Of a stretch of 64,000 nucleotides of DNA, positions 34,756 to 42,993 are shown piece after piece. The position numbers and the translations under genes are program-made. Origin of the DNA: Haliotispira sp965263485 (GTDB lineage: Bacteria > Spirochaetota > Spirochaetia > SP-2023); NCBI GenBank assembly GCA_965263485.1, contig CBDHHO010000004.1, forward strand, positions 1,612,001 to 1,676,000. Reading direction: 5' to 3'. Within the stretch, counting starts at the first letter, position 1. Each line of letters starts with the position of its first letter. Below the pieces are notes generated by a model that had not been told where the DNA came from, did no database searches, and saw nothing but the letters and a program-made list of their open reading frames with translations.

Positions 34756-34921
34756 GGGGACCTCTAAAGGGCACCTCTAAAAGAGGTGCGCAGCAAGGCC
34801 CAACCTTTCCTTTAAGCAAAGAGAGGAAGCAGGCCATTCCTCACAAATCCTGCCGTAAGGCAGAACCTTTATTCGGCAACAAAATCGCCGCTCAGCGCAA
34901 CTGGAATTTTTAGAGGTACCC
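34756..34921. repeat. MITE with doubled (nested) left end
   Basis: GGGGACCTCTAAA (34756) is followed at once by GGGCACCTCTAAAAGAGG (34769), i.e. one left end inserted at the CTAA of another. The right end GGAATTTTTAGAGGTACCC closes at 34921. Confidence 0.78.
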
Positions 34922-35294
34922 GAAAGTAAAAATCGTTCGCGGGTCTGATCATGGGCGGATTTTAACAGTCGGGGAAGCGTGGGGCAAGACGCTGGGGGGG
35001 GAGAATGCGAAGAGTAGTTGCCATGTATTGTGGATAGTAGTTTTCGCGGCGCGCGTCACCCCCAAAGCATCATCCGGACAACCTTTTTCATGACTCTGTC
35101 GTAATATTTCTGGCTGTTGTACACAATTCATACAATCCACCGAAAGTGTTATGCCCGGGCAGAATCTCTGACCGGTAGGGTTCCCGGGCCTGTATTTGAC
35201 CTGCGCGGCAATATCCAACCAAAAACTGATAGATTCGTTCGAACCATCAGCCTATCCTGACCCTTTGCTACTACTGTGGTAAAGGAGAAACGAT
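34922..35294. other. Intergenic region, no gene seen
   Basis: It contains a G8 tract (34994-35001) and ordinary sequence. The promoter of the following exported-protein gene is probably here, but no strong boxes are seen. Confidence 0.45.
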
Positions 35295-36146
35295 ATGCAC
35301 ATTGGGCAATTTACCTGGCAAGCCGGGCGCGTTATCACCGGGAAGATAATGAGAGAGACGACCGAAGCGATGAAAGAAACAAGGCTGAACCCGGCAGGAG
35401 CTGTGCTACTGCTGCTGCTCAGCTTCTGGCCCGCTTCGGGCTTGCAGGCTCAGGGAATCGATATAAATGTACCCATCCTGCCCCCAGAATTCTGGGAACG
35501 TTATGACAGCGAGGCCGAAGCTCTGGCCAAGGGCGAGAGCAGCTCAGCCGGAGAACAGCAGAAGGCAGCTGTGACGCTGTTTTTGCTCTCGCGTGATGAG
35601 GATAATGAGAAGAAATCGCTGGAGCTGGTCAAGAGAGCCAGTGACATCATCAACCGCATTTACCGGCGAAATCGCAATGACCTGAGCTTGGCTTTGCTCT
35701 CCGGTGAGATCAGCATGGGCGTGGCGGACAAGAGCAGCAAGCTCCAGGACAAGATCAACTATACCAACCGGGGGCTGGCCAATTATGAATTCAGTCTGCC
35801 CAATATCCCCGAAAACTTGGAGGCTAAACAGATCTATCTGCGCACCACAGTCTATGTCCCAAGCTACTTTAAGAAGCTTGGCAAAGAACAGCTTCAACAA
35901 GTTCGCATGTTCCTGGACAACTACGATGCGGCGATGGCTCAACTGCAAAGCCCGACCGAGCGAAAACGCTTGGAGGAATTCAAGACTCATGTGATGATTC
36001 TGGCAGCAGAGATTTCCAACCGCAAAAGCAAGACGCGCGGAGATGTGGCGGGTTATTTATCTCAGGTCGATACCAGTTTTTTTGAGACCATGAAGGCAAA
36101 CAGTAACGGTGACTTGGTGGAGATGTATTACAAACTGACAAAGTAA
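35295..36146 (+). CDS. Exported helical protein of unknown function
   Basis: A good SD (AAAGGAGAAACG) precedes ATG 35295, giving 283 aa. A signal-like hydrophobic stretch (AGAVLLLLLSFWPASGLQAQG, about residues 35-56) follows a long polar N-region; cleavage after LQAQ is plausible. If translation starts at the internal ATG of MKETRLNPAG the N-region becomes normal length. The mature part is highly helical and charged (NEKKSLELVKRASDIINRIYRRNRNDLSLALL, RKRLEEFKTHVMILAAEISNRKSK) with no cysteine or enzyme motif. I do not recognise it. It is probably periplasmic. Confidence 0.75.
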   Translation: MHIGQFTWQAGRVITGKIMRETTEAMKETRLNPAGAVLLLLLSFWPASGLQAQGIDINVPILPPEFWERYDSEAEALAKGESSSAGEQQKAAVTLFLLSRDEDNEKKSLELVKRASDIINRIYRRNRNDLSLALLSGEISMGVADKSSKLQDKINYTNRGLANYEFSLPNIPENLEAKQIYLRTTVYVPSYFKKLGKEQLQQVRMFLDNYDAAMAQLQSPTERKRLEEFKTHVMILAAEISNRKSKTRGDVAGYLSQVDTSFFETMKANSNGDLVEMYYKLTK

Positions 36147-36225
36147 CACGGGTATTAGAGTCTCCCCAGCAAGCTCTCGGAGCTAGGCAGGGCAGATTTT
36201 TGCGATAGCGAGAAAGGAAAACTAA

Positions 36226-36389
36226 GGGGACCTCTAAAAATTCGCTTTTGATGCCAGACGAAGGGATTTTTTGCGGCAGCGAGGAATGGAAGCCGAGCCA
36301 TACTTTGCTGTATGGTAAGGCTTTCGTGACAAAGCTGCTCCGTGAAAAAGACCGAGTCTGGTGCAAAATTGGAATTTTTAGAGGTTCCC
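36226..36389. repeat. 164-bp MITE with perfect CTAA target duplication
   Basis: GGGGACCTCTAAAAATTCGC to GGAATTTTTAGAGGTTCCC, flanked by CTAA (36222-36225 and 36390-36393). The interior (CAGCGAGGAATGGAAGCCGAGCCATACTTTGC in short: GCGAGGAATGGAAGCCGAG) matches the 164-bp copies at 37477 and 39681. Confidence 0.92.
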
Positions 36390-36496
36390 CTAAGCTATAC
36401 ATTGCTATGTAGTACAGGCTCTCATAATTCATCATGGGAGCCTGTACGGACGAAACTATTCGCAATAAGAGCGCAGATCTCTGCGAGCTGCGGAGG

Positions 36497-37243
36497 CTAT
36501 TTCCGCAGTATGGAAGCCAGTTTCAAATTGATACCCAGCCCCACCCGAAACAACGAAAGCTCCTTGGGATTCTTCACGTTGATAGAGCCGTTGATCTCAG
36601 CGTAGAACATCGCTAGCGAAACGCGCAGCAGCATATCGAACTTGGGCGCGTTGAATGCGTCATCAAGTAGCTGGATTCCTTTTTGAGCTCCTTCTATGGG
36701 ACGGGCGGTAAAATCTGCCAGATTCTGGGAACTGGCGGAAAAGACCATGCCCAAAAAGCCGTCAAAGCGTAGGAAATCCAGTAGCTCCAAGGCCACGTAA
36801 GCCTGCACCGGTATGTCAAACATCACCATCATCTCTTGCCCGGGAAATGCCACGTTTTCCAGAAAGCCTATCCGAAAACCGGAACCCAGACCCACTGCCA
36901 CTGTGGCGACTTTGGTGTTGAGTGGTTTCAGGCCCAGTTGAAGGCCTAAGCCAAAACGAGTATTGGCCAGAGTTTGGGCCAGGGCCGAAGCTGCTCCGTT
37001 ATAGCCCTGAATCACCTTATTCAGATCCCCGCCGGTATTGGTATTGAATGAACCGCTATTAGAGGCAGTGTTCAGGGCCGCAGCACCATCCGAGAGTTTT
37101 TGCATATTTGCAGCATAGTCCTTTATGCTCGACAGTGTGGTGTTCAGGCCCAATTGAAAATTGATGTCAAAGGGCAGCCTTTGGGCAAACGCGCTCGGCG
37201 CAGCGGCCAATAACATGGCCAATAAGAGAATTTTGCTTCTCAT
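36497..37243 (-). CDS. Exported protein, possible outer-membrane beta-barrel
   Basis: From ATG 37243 (perfect AGGAGGT SD six bases upstream) the protein is 248 aa. The frame is open further upstream, but those codons are MITE sequence. It has a clean signal peptide (MRSKILLLAMLLAAAPSAFAQ). The mature part has alternating hydrophobic strands (FGLGLQLGLKPLNTKVATVAVGLGSGFRIGF, FMLLRVSLAMFYAEINGSI) and ends LFRVGLGINLKLASILRK, which suits a small outer-membrane barrel. A Ser/Asn-rich loop (NTASNSGSFNTNTGGD) is probably exposed. I do not recognise the family. Confidence 0.78.
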   Translation of the reverse strand: MRSKILLLAMLLAAAPSAFAQRLPFDINFQLGLNTTLSSIKDYAANMQKLSDGAAALNTASNSGSFNTNTGGDLNKVIQGYNGAASALAQTLANTRFGLGLQLGLKPLNTKVATVAVGLGSGFRIGFLENVAFPGQEMMVMFDIPVQAYVALELLDFLRFDGFLGMVFSASSQNLADFTARPIEGAQKGIQLLDDAFNAPKFDMLLRVSLAMFYAEINGSINVKNPKELSLFRVGLGINLKLASILRK

Positions 37244-37307
37244 AAATACCTCCTGAAAATAATATCCTTGGCAATAGTACAGGAAACTTGGACATATTCC
37301 AATTATA

Positions 37308-37476
37308 GGGAAGCTCCCAAAATTCCATTCTGCTGCTCTTGCTCGCTCTTTTGAAACGAACAGCTTCCTCAGAAGAGGCGACAGGCCCCTTTTCGGAAGG
37401 TCGGCCCTAGCTGTGCACGGCCCTGCCCCTTTCTCCAGCGCTTGCTGTCTCTCGCGCGGTCTGCATTTGCTTTCAA
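37308..37476. repeat. Decayed MITE-family segment
   Basis: It starts with a degenerate left end (GGGAAGCTCCCAAAATTCC) and contains CTGTGCACGGCCC and CTTGCTGTCTCTCGCGCGG. The last ~50 bp recur almost unchanged at 37948-37992. It lies upstream of the exported-protein gene and forms the spurious N-terminal extension of its frame. Confidence 0.6.
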
Positions 37477-37639
37477 GGGGACCTCTAAAAATTCCAATTT
37501 CGCGCTGAATCGCGATCTTGTTGCCGAATAGCTTCGTCAGCAAAGCCTTACCATACAGCAAAGTATGCCTCGGCTTCACTTCCTCGCTATCGACAAAATC
37601 TCGCTGATTCAGCATCGAAAGCGAATTTTTAGAGGTCCC
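37477..37639. repeat. ~164-bp MITE
   Basis: GGGGACCTCTAAAAATTCC to GCGAATTTTTAGAGGTCCC. Flanks TCAA (left) and TCAT (right) look like a target duplication with one change. The interior is in the opposite orientation to the copies at 36226 and 39681 (CCATACAGCAAAGTATGCC). Confidence 0.85.
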
Positions 37640-37644
37640 TCATG

Positions 37645-37744
37645 ATTCAGCATGGAAGCCTGTATAATACAACAAAGTATTCTTCAGCCCCACTTCCTCG
37701 CTCCCAAATAGCTTCGCAAGAAGAGCGAATTTTTAGAGGTACCC
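37645..37744. repeat. Right part of a ~164-bp-type MITE
   Basis: It contains ATACAACAAAGTATTCTTCAGCC and ends GCGAATTTTTAGAGGTACCC at 37744. The left end is missing; the copy directly follows the complete one. Confidence 0.7.
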
Positions 37745-37803
37745 ATTGTCATTCTGAAACATCTGTATTAGAATGGAAAGCATTCAAATGGCTCCTCGGT
37801 ATA

Positions 37804-37952
37804 TCAAGTTGATTTTAGAGTCGCAGCTACCGGACTCAAGTATATCATCATTAAAAATGTTTCTGTATTCCTGTAACCCCTAGCCCTGGCTCTAACCGCT
37901 TGAAATATACTGTTCAACCCTTCCAGACGGGCTCTTGTCTTACCTGAGTGCC
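37804..37952 (-). pseudogene. C-terminal remnant of an ISL3-family transposase
   Basis: On the minus strand the sequence reads GKTRARLEGLNSIFQAVRAR then ARGYRNTETFLMMIYL before a stop at 37804. This matches the ISL3 transposase C-terminus, where '.GlLEGiNs.iq..k.rArGYR....f..miyl' is diagnostic. Upstream (from about 37953) the frame runs into MITE sequence, so the rest of the gene is gone. No ISL3 terminal repeats are visible. Confidence 0.6.
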
Positions 37953-38007
37953 AGCGCTTGCTGTCTCTCGCGCGGCCTGCATTTGCTTTCATGGGGACCT
38001 CTAAAAA
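37948..38007. repeat. Second copy of a 50-bp segment plus solo left MITE end
   Basis: CCAGCGCTTGCTGTCTCTCG...CATTTGCTTTCATGGGGACCTC (partial quotes) repeats 37436-37485 with three changes. The left end GGGGACCTCTAAAAAT (37993-38008) then runs directly into the leader of the oppA-like gene. Confidence 0.7.
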
Positions 38008-38042
38008 TATGATCATAGAAGAATCTGATAAACGGAGGTCAT

Positions 38043-39656
38043 ATGAATATCATTCCTGTTACTGGGCGAATCCGATTACTGCGTGCTGTTCTGATAACCT
38101 GGGCCTTTGGCGGTGCTCTGCTGGCCCTTGCCTGTGGCGGCACCCGAAAGGATGCTGCCACAAAGGATCAGGTAGTATTTGTCATAAATAATAGCACTGA
38201 GCCCCAAGGGATTGATCCGCACAAAATCACCGGCGTGCCCGAACACCGTATTTATCAAGCACTCTTCCAAGGACTGGTGAGCTATGACCCCGAAACGGGC
38301 CGCGAAGTGCCCGGACTGGCCGAGTCGTGGAGCAATGACGGTACGGTGTACACCATGAAGCTGCGTCAGAACGCCACTTGGAGCGATGGGGTCCCCATCA
38401 CCGCCCAAACGGTACGAGACTCCTGGCTACGAGGGTTGAACCCGGAGACGGCATCGGAATACGCTTGGTTCCCTGCCATGTTTATCCAAGGAGCGGCCGA
38501 GTATCACAGTGGAGAATCGGGCCCTGATTCGGTTGCAATTCAGGTCGTGGATGACTACACCTTTCAATTTGAGACTGTCGGCGAATTGCCCTATGTGATC
38601 GGCGCTCTGGCCCACTATGCTTTTGGTGTCGTGCCGCTGCACGCCATCGAAAAATACGGTGCGGACTGGACCAAACCGGAAAATTTTGTAGGCAATGGAC
38701 CCTTTGTGCTGAGTGAATGGCGTCCACAGGAAATCCTGGCAGGCGAAAAAAACGAAAATTTCTGGAATAAAAACAATATTTTTATTGATCGCATCGAATT
38801 CCTGCCGATTGAAGACCAAAATACGGCCTTCAACATGTACCAGAACGGTGAAATCGACTGGTTAACAAGTATTCCCGATGAGCAGTACGACAACTTGCGC
38901 GGCAGGGAGGACTTCTATGTCGCCCCACAGCTGGGTGTCTACTACTACGTCTTCAACAACAACAGAGCGCCCTACGATGATGTGCGCGTACGCAAGGCCT
39001 TGGCGCTGAGCATTGGCCGCGAAGACATCGCCTATAAAGTCCTAGGGCAGGGGCAGGTGCCGGCGTATGGCATGGCACCACCGATGCCCGGCTACCCCGG
39101 CATCGAAAAAGTTTCGGAAAACATTGCAGAAGCGCAGAAACTGCTGTCCGAAGCCGGCTTCCCCGGCGGTAAGGGTTTCCCTCCGATGACCATTCTCTAC
39201 AACACCCTGGAGGAACACAAGAAAGTTGCCGAATTTGTTCAGCAGCGCTGGGGCGAGGTTCTGGGCATCCAGGTCGAGCTGGAAAACCAAGAGTGGAAGA
39301 CCTTTCTCAGTACCCGAGGCAACAAAGAGTATGATGTGGCTCGCGCCGGCTGGGTAGGCGACTACCTCGATCCGAACACTTTTTTGGATATGTTTGTCAC
39401 GGGTGCAGGACTGAACGACCCGGACTACAGCAGGCCTGAATATGACCGGCTGATTATCGAAGCTGCGCGCCAGCAAGGTGCCGAGCGCATGGAGAGTCTG
39501 AGCCAAGCCGAAGACCTGCTGGTCAACCAGGATTTTGCACTGGTTCCCATCTACTTCTATATCACAGTGAACCTGTTCAATTCAGAAAAATGGCAGGGCT
39601 GGTATCCGAACACTCTGGATGTACATTCCTACGAAGGACTGCGTTCGAAAAACTAG
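38043..39656 (+). CDS. Opp/Dpp-type ABC transporter substrate-binding lipoprotein (SBP family 5)
   Basis: The 537-aa protein has a signal peptide ending in the lipobox LALAC, then the family-5 body (TEPQGIDPHKITGVPEHRIYQALFQGLVSYD, NATWSDGVPITAQTVRDSW, FVGNGPFVLSEWRPQEILAGEKNENFW, AYGMAPPMPGYPG, YDVARAGWVGDYLDPNTFLDMF). This last motif and the ~530-aa length are those of oligopeptide-binding OppA proteins. A good SD (CGGAGGTC) sits before ATG 38043. It is the first gene of an oppABCDF-like operon that ends in a GH3 gene, so an oligosaccharide ligand is possible. A MITE lies between it and oppB. Confidence 0.93.
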   Translation: MNIIPVTGRIRLLRAVLITWAFGGALLALACGGTRKDAATKDQVVFVINNSTEPQGIDPHKITGVPEHRIYQALFQGLVSYDPETGREVPGLAESWSNDGTVYTMKLRQNATWSDGVPITAQTVRDSWLRGLNPETASEYAWFPAMFIQGAAEYHSGESGPDSVAIQVVDDYTFQFETVGELPYVIGALAHYAFGVVPLHAIEKYGADWTKPENFVGNGPFVLSEWRPQEILAGEKNENFWNKNNIFIDRIEFLPIEDQNTAFNMYQNGEIDWLTSIPDEQYDNLRGREDFYVAPQLGVYYYVFNNNRAPYDDVRVRKALALSIGREDIAYKVLGQGQVPAYGMAPPMPGYPGIEKVSENIAEAQKLLSEAGFPGGKGFPPMTILYNTLEEHKKVAEFVQQRWGEVLGIQVELENQEWKTFLSTRGNKEYDVARAGWVGDYLDPNTFLDMFVTGAGLNDPDYSRPEYDRLIIEAARQQGAERMESLSQAEDLLVNQDFALVPIYFYITVNLFNSEKWQGWYPNTLDVHSYEGLRSKN

Positions 39657-39680
39657 TGCCAAGGGTGTGGAATAATTTAT

Positions 39681-39844
39681 GGGGACCTCTAAAAATTCGC
39701 TTTTGTCTTCTTGCGAAGCTATTTTGGACGACAGCGAGGAAGTGAAGCCGAAGAATACTTTGTTGTATTGTAAGGCTTTATTGACGAAGTTGTTCGTTTC
39801 AAAAGAGCGAGCAAGAGCGCAGAATGGAATTTTTAGAGGTCCCC
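39681..39844. repeat. 164-bp MITE inserted in the oppB start codon
   Basis: GGGGACCTCTAAAAATTCGC (39681) to GGAATTTTTAGAGGTCCCC (39844), flanked by TTAT on both sides (39677-39680 and 39845-39848). Each TTAT plus the next G gives an ATG. Insertion plus duplication adds 168 bp, a multiple of three, with no stop in the oppB frame. Confidence 0.93.
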
Positions 39845-39846
39845 TT

Positions 39847-40782
39847 ATGGGCCTCTTGCTGCTGCGGCGCATTGTAGGAATGCTGCTGACTTTGCTGACC
39901 ATCATTACAATCAGCTTCTTTTTCATCCGCCTAGCGCCGGGCGGGCCTTTTCTGGGCGAGCGTAAATTGTCCGAAGAAATTTTACAGAACTTGGAGCGCC
40001 AGTACGGGCTGGATCAGCCGCTGCTGTTCCAGTACTTCAAGTACCTCGGCAATATGCTCCGGGGCGACTTGGGTATCTCAATGCAGTATCTGGATCGCGA
40101 AGTGCTATATTTTATCCGGTCCAACCTGCCGGTTTCGATGCTGCTGGGTTTCGTTACCCTGATCTATTCCGTGATTCTGGGCGTCAGTACCGGGGTTTGT
40201 GCTGCTCTCAAGCAAAATTCCTGGCTCGACCATCTGGTGATGGCCGGCGCCACCATGGGTATTTCGGTACCGCTGTTTGTGGTGGGCCCGGTGCTGATGT
40301 ATATCTTTGCCATGAAGCTGCAACTGCTTCCGACTTCCGGTTGGATTCACGGGCGCAACGGCAGCCTGTGGACCATGGTCATGCCGGTGATCACGCTTGG
40401 CTTCCCGGTTGTGGCCAATGTGGCCCGGTTGATGAGAGCCAGCGTGCTGGAAATCCTGGCAAGTGACTTTATTCGCACGGCCTACGCCAAGGGACTGAGC
40501 ACCATGCGCATTGTGCTCTGCCACGTCTTGCGAGGTTCGGTGACCCCGGTAATCAGTTATCTGGGACCGGCCTTTGCGGGCATTGTCACCGGCGGGGTGG
40601 TGGTGGAAATCATTTTCCGTATACCCGGCATGGGTAGATTCTTTGTGCAGTCTTCGTTCAATCGCGACTACACCATGATTATGGCCTTGGTACTGGTTTA
40701 TTCGATCATCCTGATTGTTTCAAATTTCGTGGTTGATCTGCTCTATGCCTGGCTTGACCCGCGCATCGGCAAAAAACATTGA
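39847..40782 (+). CDS. oppB: Opp-type ABC transporter permease (OppB)
   Basis: From ATG 39847 the 311-aa protein begins with the usual OppB N-terminus (MGLLLLRRIVGMLLTLLTIITISFFFIRLAPGGPF). It has six membrane segments and the EAA-type loop (LMRASVLEILASDFIRTAYAKGLSTMRIVLCHVLRGSVTPV). It forms the channel with OppC. The start follows a MITE end: AGAGG (from the terminal repeat) is 8 nt before the ATG and can serve as SD. The same frame is also open from ATG 39679 at the left edge of the MITE, which would add 56 residues (MGTSKNSLLSS...). The original leader is displaced 168 bp upstream. Confidence 0.93.
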   Translation: MGLLLLRRIVGMLLTLLTIITISFFFIRLAPGGPFLGERKLSEEILQNLERQYGLDQPLLFQYFKYLGNMLRGDLGISMQYLDREVLYFIRSNLPVSMLLGFVTLIYSVILGVSTGVCAALKQNSWLDHLVMAGATMGISVPLFVVGPVLMYIFAMKLQLLPTSGWIHGRNGSLWTMVMPVITLGFPVVANVARLMRASVLEILASDFIRTAYAKGLSTMRIVLCHVLRGSVTPVISYLGPAFAGIVTGGVVVEIIFRIPGMGRFFVQSSFNRDYTMIMALVLVYSIILIVSNFVVDLLYAWLDPRIGKKH

Positions 40783-40789
40783 GACTGGC

Positions 40790-41893
40790 ATGAAGCGCCA
40801 AAGCCCCGCACGGACTGAAACCACGATGCTGGATGCTGAAGACGACTGGGAGAATGACGAACAAGGCGTCAGCCTGACGCGTGATGCCCTGCGCCGCCTG
40901 CGCAAAAATACCATGGCGATGACGGCCCTGGTCATACTCATTTTTTACATAATAATATCTTTGGGTGCCGACCTGCTGCCGATTTATTCGTTCAAGTTCC
41001 AAGTGCTGGACCACAAGAACCTGCCGCCGTCTCTGAGCAAAAATGCCGGGAAGCTCTGGTACGAACGAGAACTGAAGCTGGCACAGCGCTTTGCCCAACG
41101 CCAGAACCGCGCGCTCAATCAGAGCGAGAAAGACAAACTCGAAGAAATACAATACAAAATCGAACACGACCAGATCAAGATCAACGGCAAACTGGTTAAC
41201 CCTCACCTGCGTCACTACTGGCTCGGAACGGACTTGCTGGGGCGCGACATACTGAGCCGCACGATCTACGGGGGGCGTATTTCGATCAGCATTGGCCTGC
41301 TCGGAGCCTTGACAGCAGTGTTGGCCGGCATTGTGGTCGGCTCTATTGCCGGGTTCTATGGCGGGCGCATCGATTATATGCTGATGCGCTTTGTGGACAT
41401 CATGTACGGATTGCCATATATGCTGTTAGTCATTGTGCTGATGGCGTTTCTGGGCAAGGGCATGCTGAACCTCTATATTGCTCTGGCCCTCATCAGCTGG
41501 TTGACGGTATCGCGGGTGGTTCGGGGGCAGATACTCTCGCTCAAGCATGCCGAGTTTGTCGAAGCGGCACGTACCATGGGAGCTGGCACGGCCCGCATCA
41601 TCGCCAGGCACCTGATCCCCAACACTCTGGGCGTGATTATCGTGTTTACCACGTTGCGCATTCCGACCTTTATCATGGCGGAAGCCTTTCTCTCCTTCCT
41701 CGGACTGGGAATTTCGGCACCGCTGGCTTCCTGGGGATCCCTGATCGGCGAGGGGGTGGGTGCGCTGGAAGTCTATCCGTGGCAGCTGTTTGTGCCTTCT
41801 GTTGCGATGACGCTGTTTTTGTTTTCCATGAATTTTCTGGGAGACGGCCTGCGCGATGCCTTTGACCCCAAAGGCAAAGCCCGTGGGGAGTAA
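40790..41893 (+). CDS. oppC: Opp-type ABC transporter permease (OppC) with extended first periplasmic loop
   Basis: From ATG 40790, seven bases after the oppB stop, the protein has 367 aa; the longer frame from 40715 would overlap oppB. It has an acidic N-terminus, TM1 (MAMTALVILIFYIIISLGA), then a ~75-residue charged helical insertion (KLWYERELKLAQRFAQRQNRALNQ) before the conserved HYWLGTDLLGRDILSRTIYGGRIS. The DppC-type transmembrane block follows, with the EAA loop (LKHAEFVEAARTMGAGTARIIARHLIPN). It is part of the operon with oppB, oppD and oppF. Confidence 0.94.
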   Translation: MKRQSPARTETTMLDAEDDWENDEQGVSLTRDALRRLRKNTMAMTALVILIFYIIISLGADLLPIYSFKFQVLDHKNLPPSLSKNAGKLWYERELKLAQRFAQRQNRALNQSEKDKLEEIQYKIEHDQIKINGKLVNPHLRHYWLGTDLLGRDILSRTIYGGRISISIGLLGALTAVLAGIVVGSIAGFYGGRIDYMLMRFVDIMYGLPYMLLVIVLMAFLGKGMLNLYIALALISWLTVSRVVRGQILSLKHAEFVEAARTMGAGTARIIARHLIPNTLGVIIVFTTLRIPTFIMAEAFLSFLGLGISAPLASWGSLIGEGVGALEVYPWQLFVPSVAMTLFLFSMNFLGDGLRDAFDPKGKARGE

Positions 41894-41910
41894 AGAGCAA
41901 GGAAGAGCAG

Positions 41911-42993
41911 GTGAGTAGTGCGATTCTGGAAGTCGAAAACCTTTCTGCCGAATTTGCCACCAATGAGGGCATCGTCAAAGCCGTAAACGAAGTCAGTTTT
42001 GTGCTGCGCCAAGGCGAAGTCCTAGGCTTGGTGGGAGAATCGGGCTGTGGCAAATCCGTGGCCGTGATGTCTCTGCTGCGCCTCTTGCCCCGGAATGCTG
42101 CCCGGAGCAGCGGCCGGGTCCTTTATCGGGGCCAAGATCTGCTACAGCTCAGGGAAAAAGAGCTGCAACAAGTGCGCGGCAACAAAATATCCATGATTTT
42201 TCAGGATCCGATGACCTCGCTCAATCCCTATATGCGCATTTCCGACCAGATCTGCGAAACCATGAGAGTCCACCAAAAGATGAAGCGCCGGGAGTCCCGG
42301 CAGCGTTGCCGGGAGCTGTTGCAAGCCGTGGGCATCCGGAACGCACAGCAGCGCATGGACAATTATCCCCACGAGTTTTCGGGAGGCATGCGCCAACGGG
42401 TGATGATCGCCATGGCCTTGGCCTGTGAGCCCGATATCATCATTGCCGATGAGCCGACTACGGCTTTAGACGTCAGCGTCCAGGTGCAGATCCTGGATGT
42501 GCTGAAAGACCTGGCCAAACGTTCGGGCACGGCGCTGATCTTCATCACTCACGACCTGGGAGTGGTAGCCAATATGTGCGACCGCGTTGCGGTGATGTAT
42601 GCGGGGCGCATCATCGAAACTGCACCGGTGGCAAAGATCTTTGCCAATACCGGCCACCCGTACACGCAGGGCCTGCTCAATTCCGTAGTGCAACTCTATC
42701 AGCAGCAGCAGGGCGATTTGGAAGTGATTGAAGGTCAGCCACCGATTTTGATCAATATGCCGGAAGCCTGCCTGTTCTTCCCTCGCTGTAAACAGAGACT
42801 GTCTCTGTGCCGCCGCCGGCGACCGAACTTAGAACCATTGCAGGCCTTGGCAGAGCAGACTCAGGACTTGGAGGTTCCGGAACCCAAACAGCAGCCCGGA
42901 CAAGACTCAGGGCAGGGCCCCGGCCAACATTATGCTGCCTGCTGGTTGCTACAGGGCGACAGAGAGCGCCGGACGGAACTGCAGCATGGCTGA
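41911..42993 (+). CDS. oppD: Opp-type ABC transporter ATPase (OppD)
   Basis: The 360-aa ATPase has Walker A GESGCGKS, Q-loop MIFQDPMTSLNP, signature FSGGMRQR, Walker B IIIADEPTTALD and switch His (ITHDL). The C-terminal oligopeptide/dipeptide extension has a Cys cluster (CLFFPRCKQRLSLCRRR...YAACW) like the 4Fe-4S site reported in DppD proteins. The start is GTG 41911 with GGAAGAG upstream. It ends with an 8-bp overlap with oppF. A Gln/Pro/Gly-rich stretch precedes the last Cys. Confidence 0.95.
   Translation: MSSAILEVENLSAEFATNEGIVKAVNEVSFVLRQGEVLGLVGESGCGKSVAVMSLLRLLPRNAARSSGRVLYRGQDLLQLREKELQQVRGNKISMIFQDPMTSLNPYMRISDQICETMRVHQKMKRRESRQRCRELLQAVGIRNAQQRMDNYPHEFSGGMRQRVMIAMALACEPDIIIADEPTTALDVSVQVQILDVLKDLAKRSGTALIFITHDLGVVANMCDRVAVMYAGRIIETAPVAKIFANTGHPYTQGLLNSVVQLYQQQQGDLEVIEGQPPILINMPEACLFFPRCKQRLSLCRRRRPNLEPLQALAEQTQDLEVPEPKQQPGQDSGQGPGQHYAACWLLQGDRERRTELQHG

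Noticed and set aside
37244..37615. N-terminal extension of the exported protein at 36497-37243
   Set aside because: The extra 124 codons are MITE sequence. The internal ATG at 37243 has a perfect AGGAGGT and begins a clean signal peptide.
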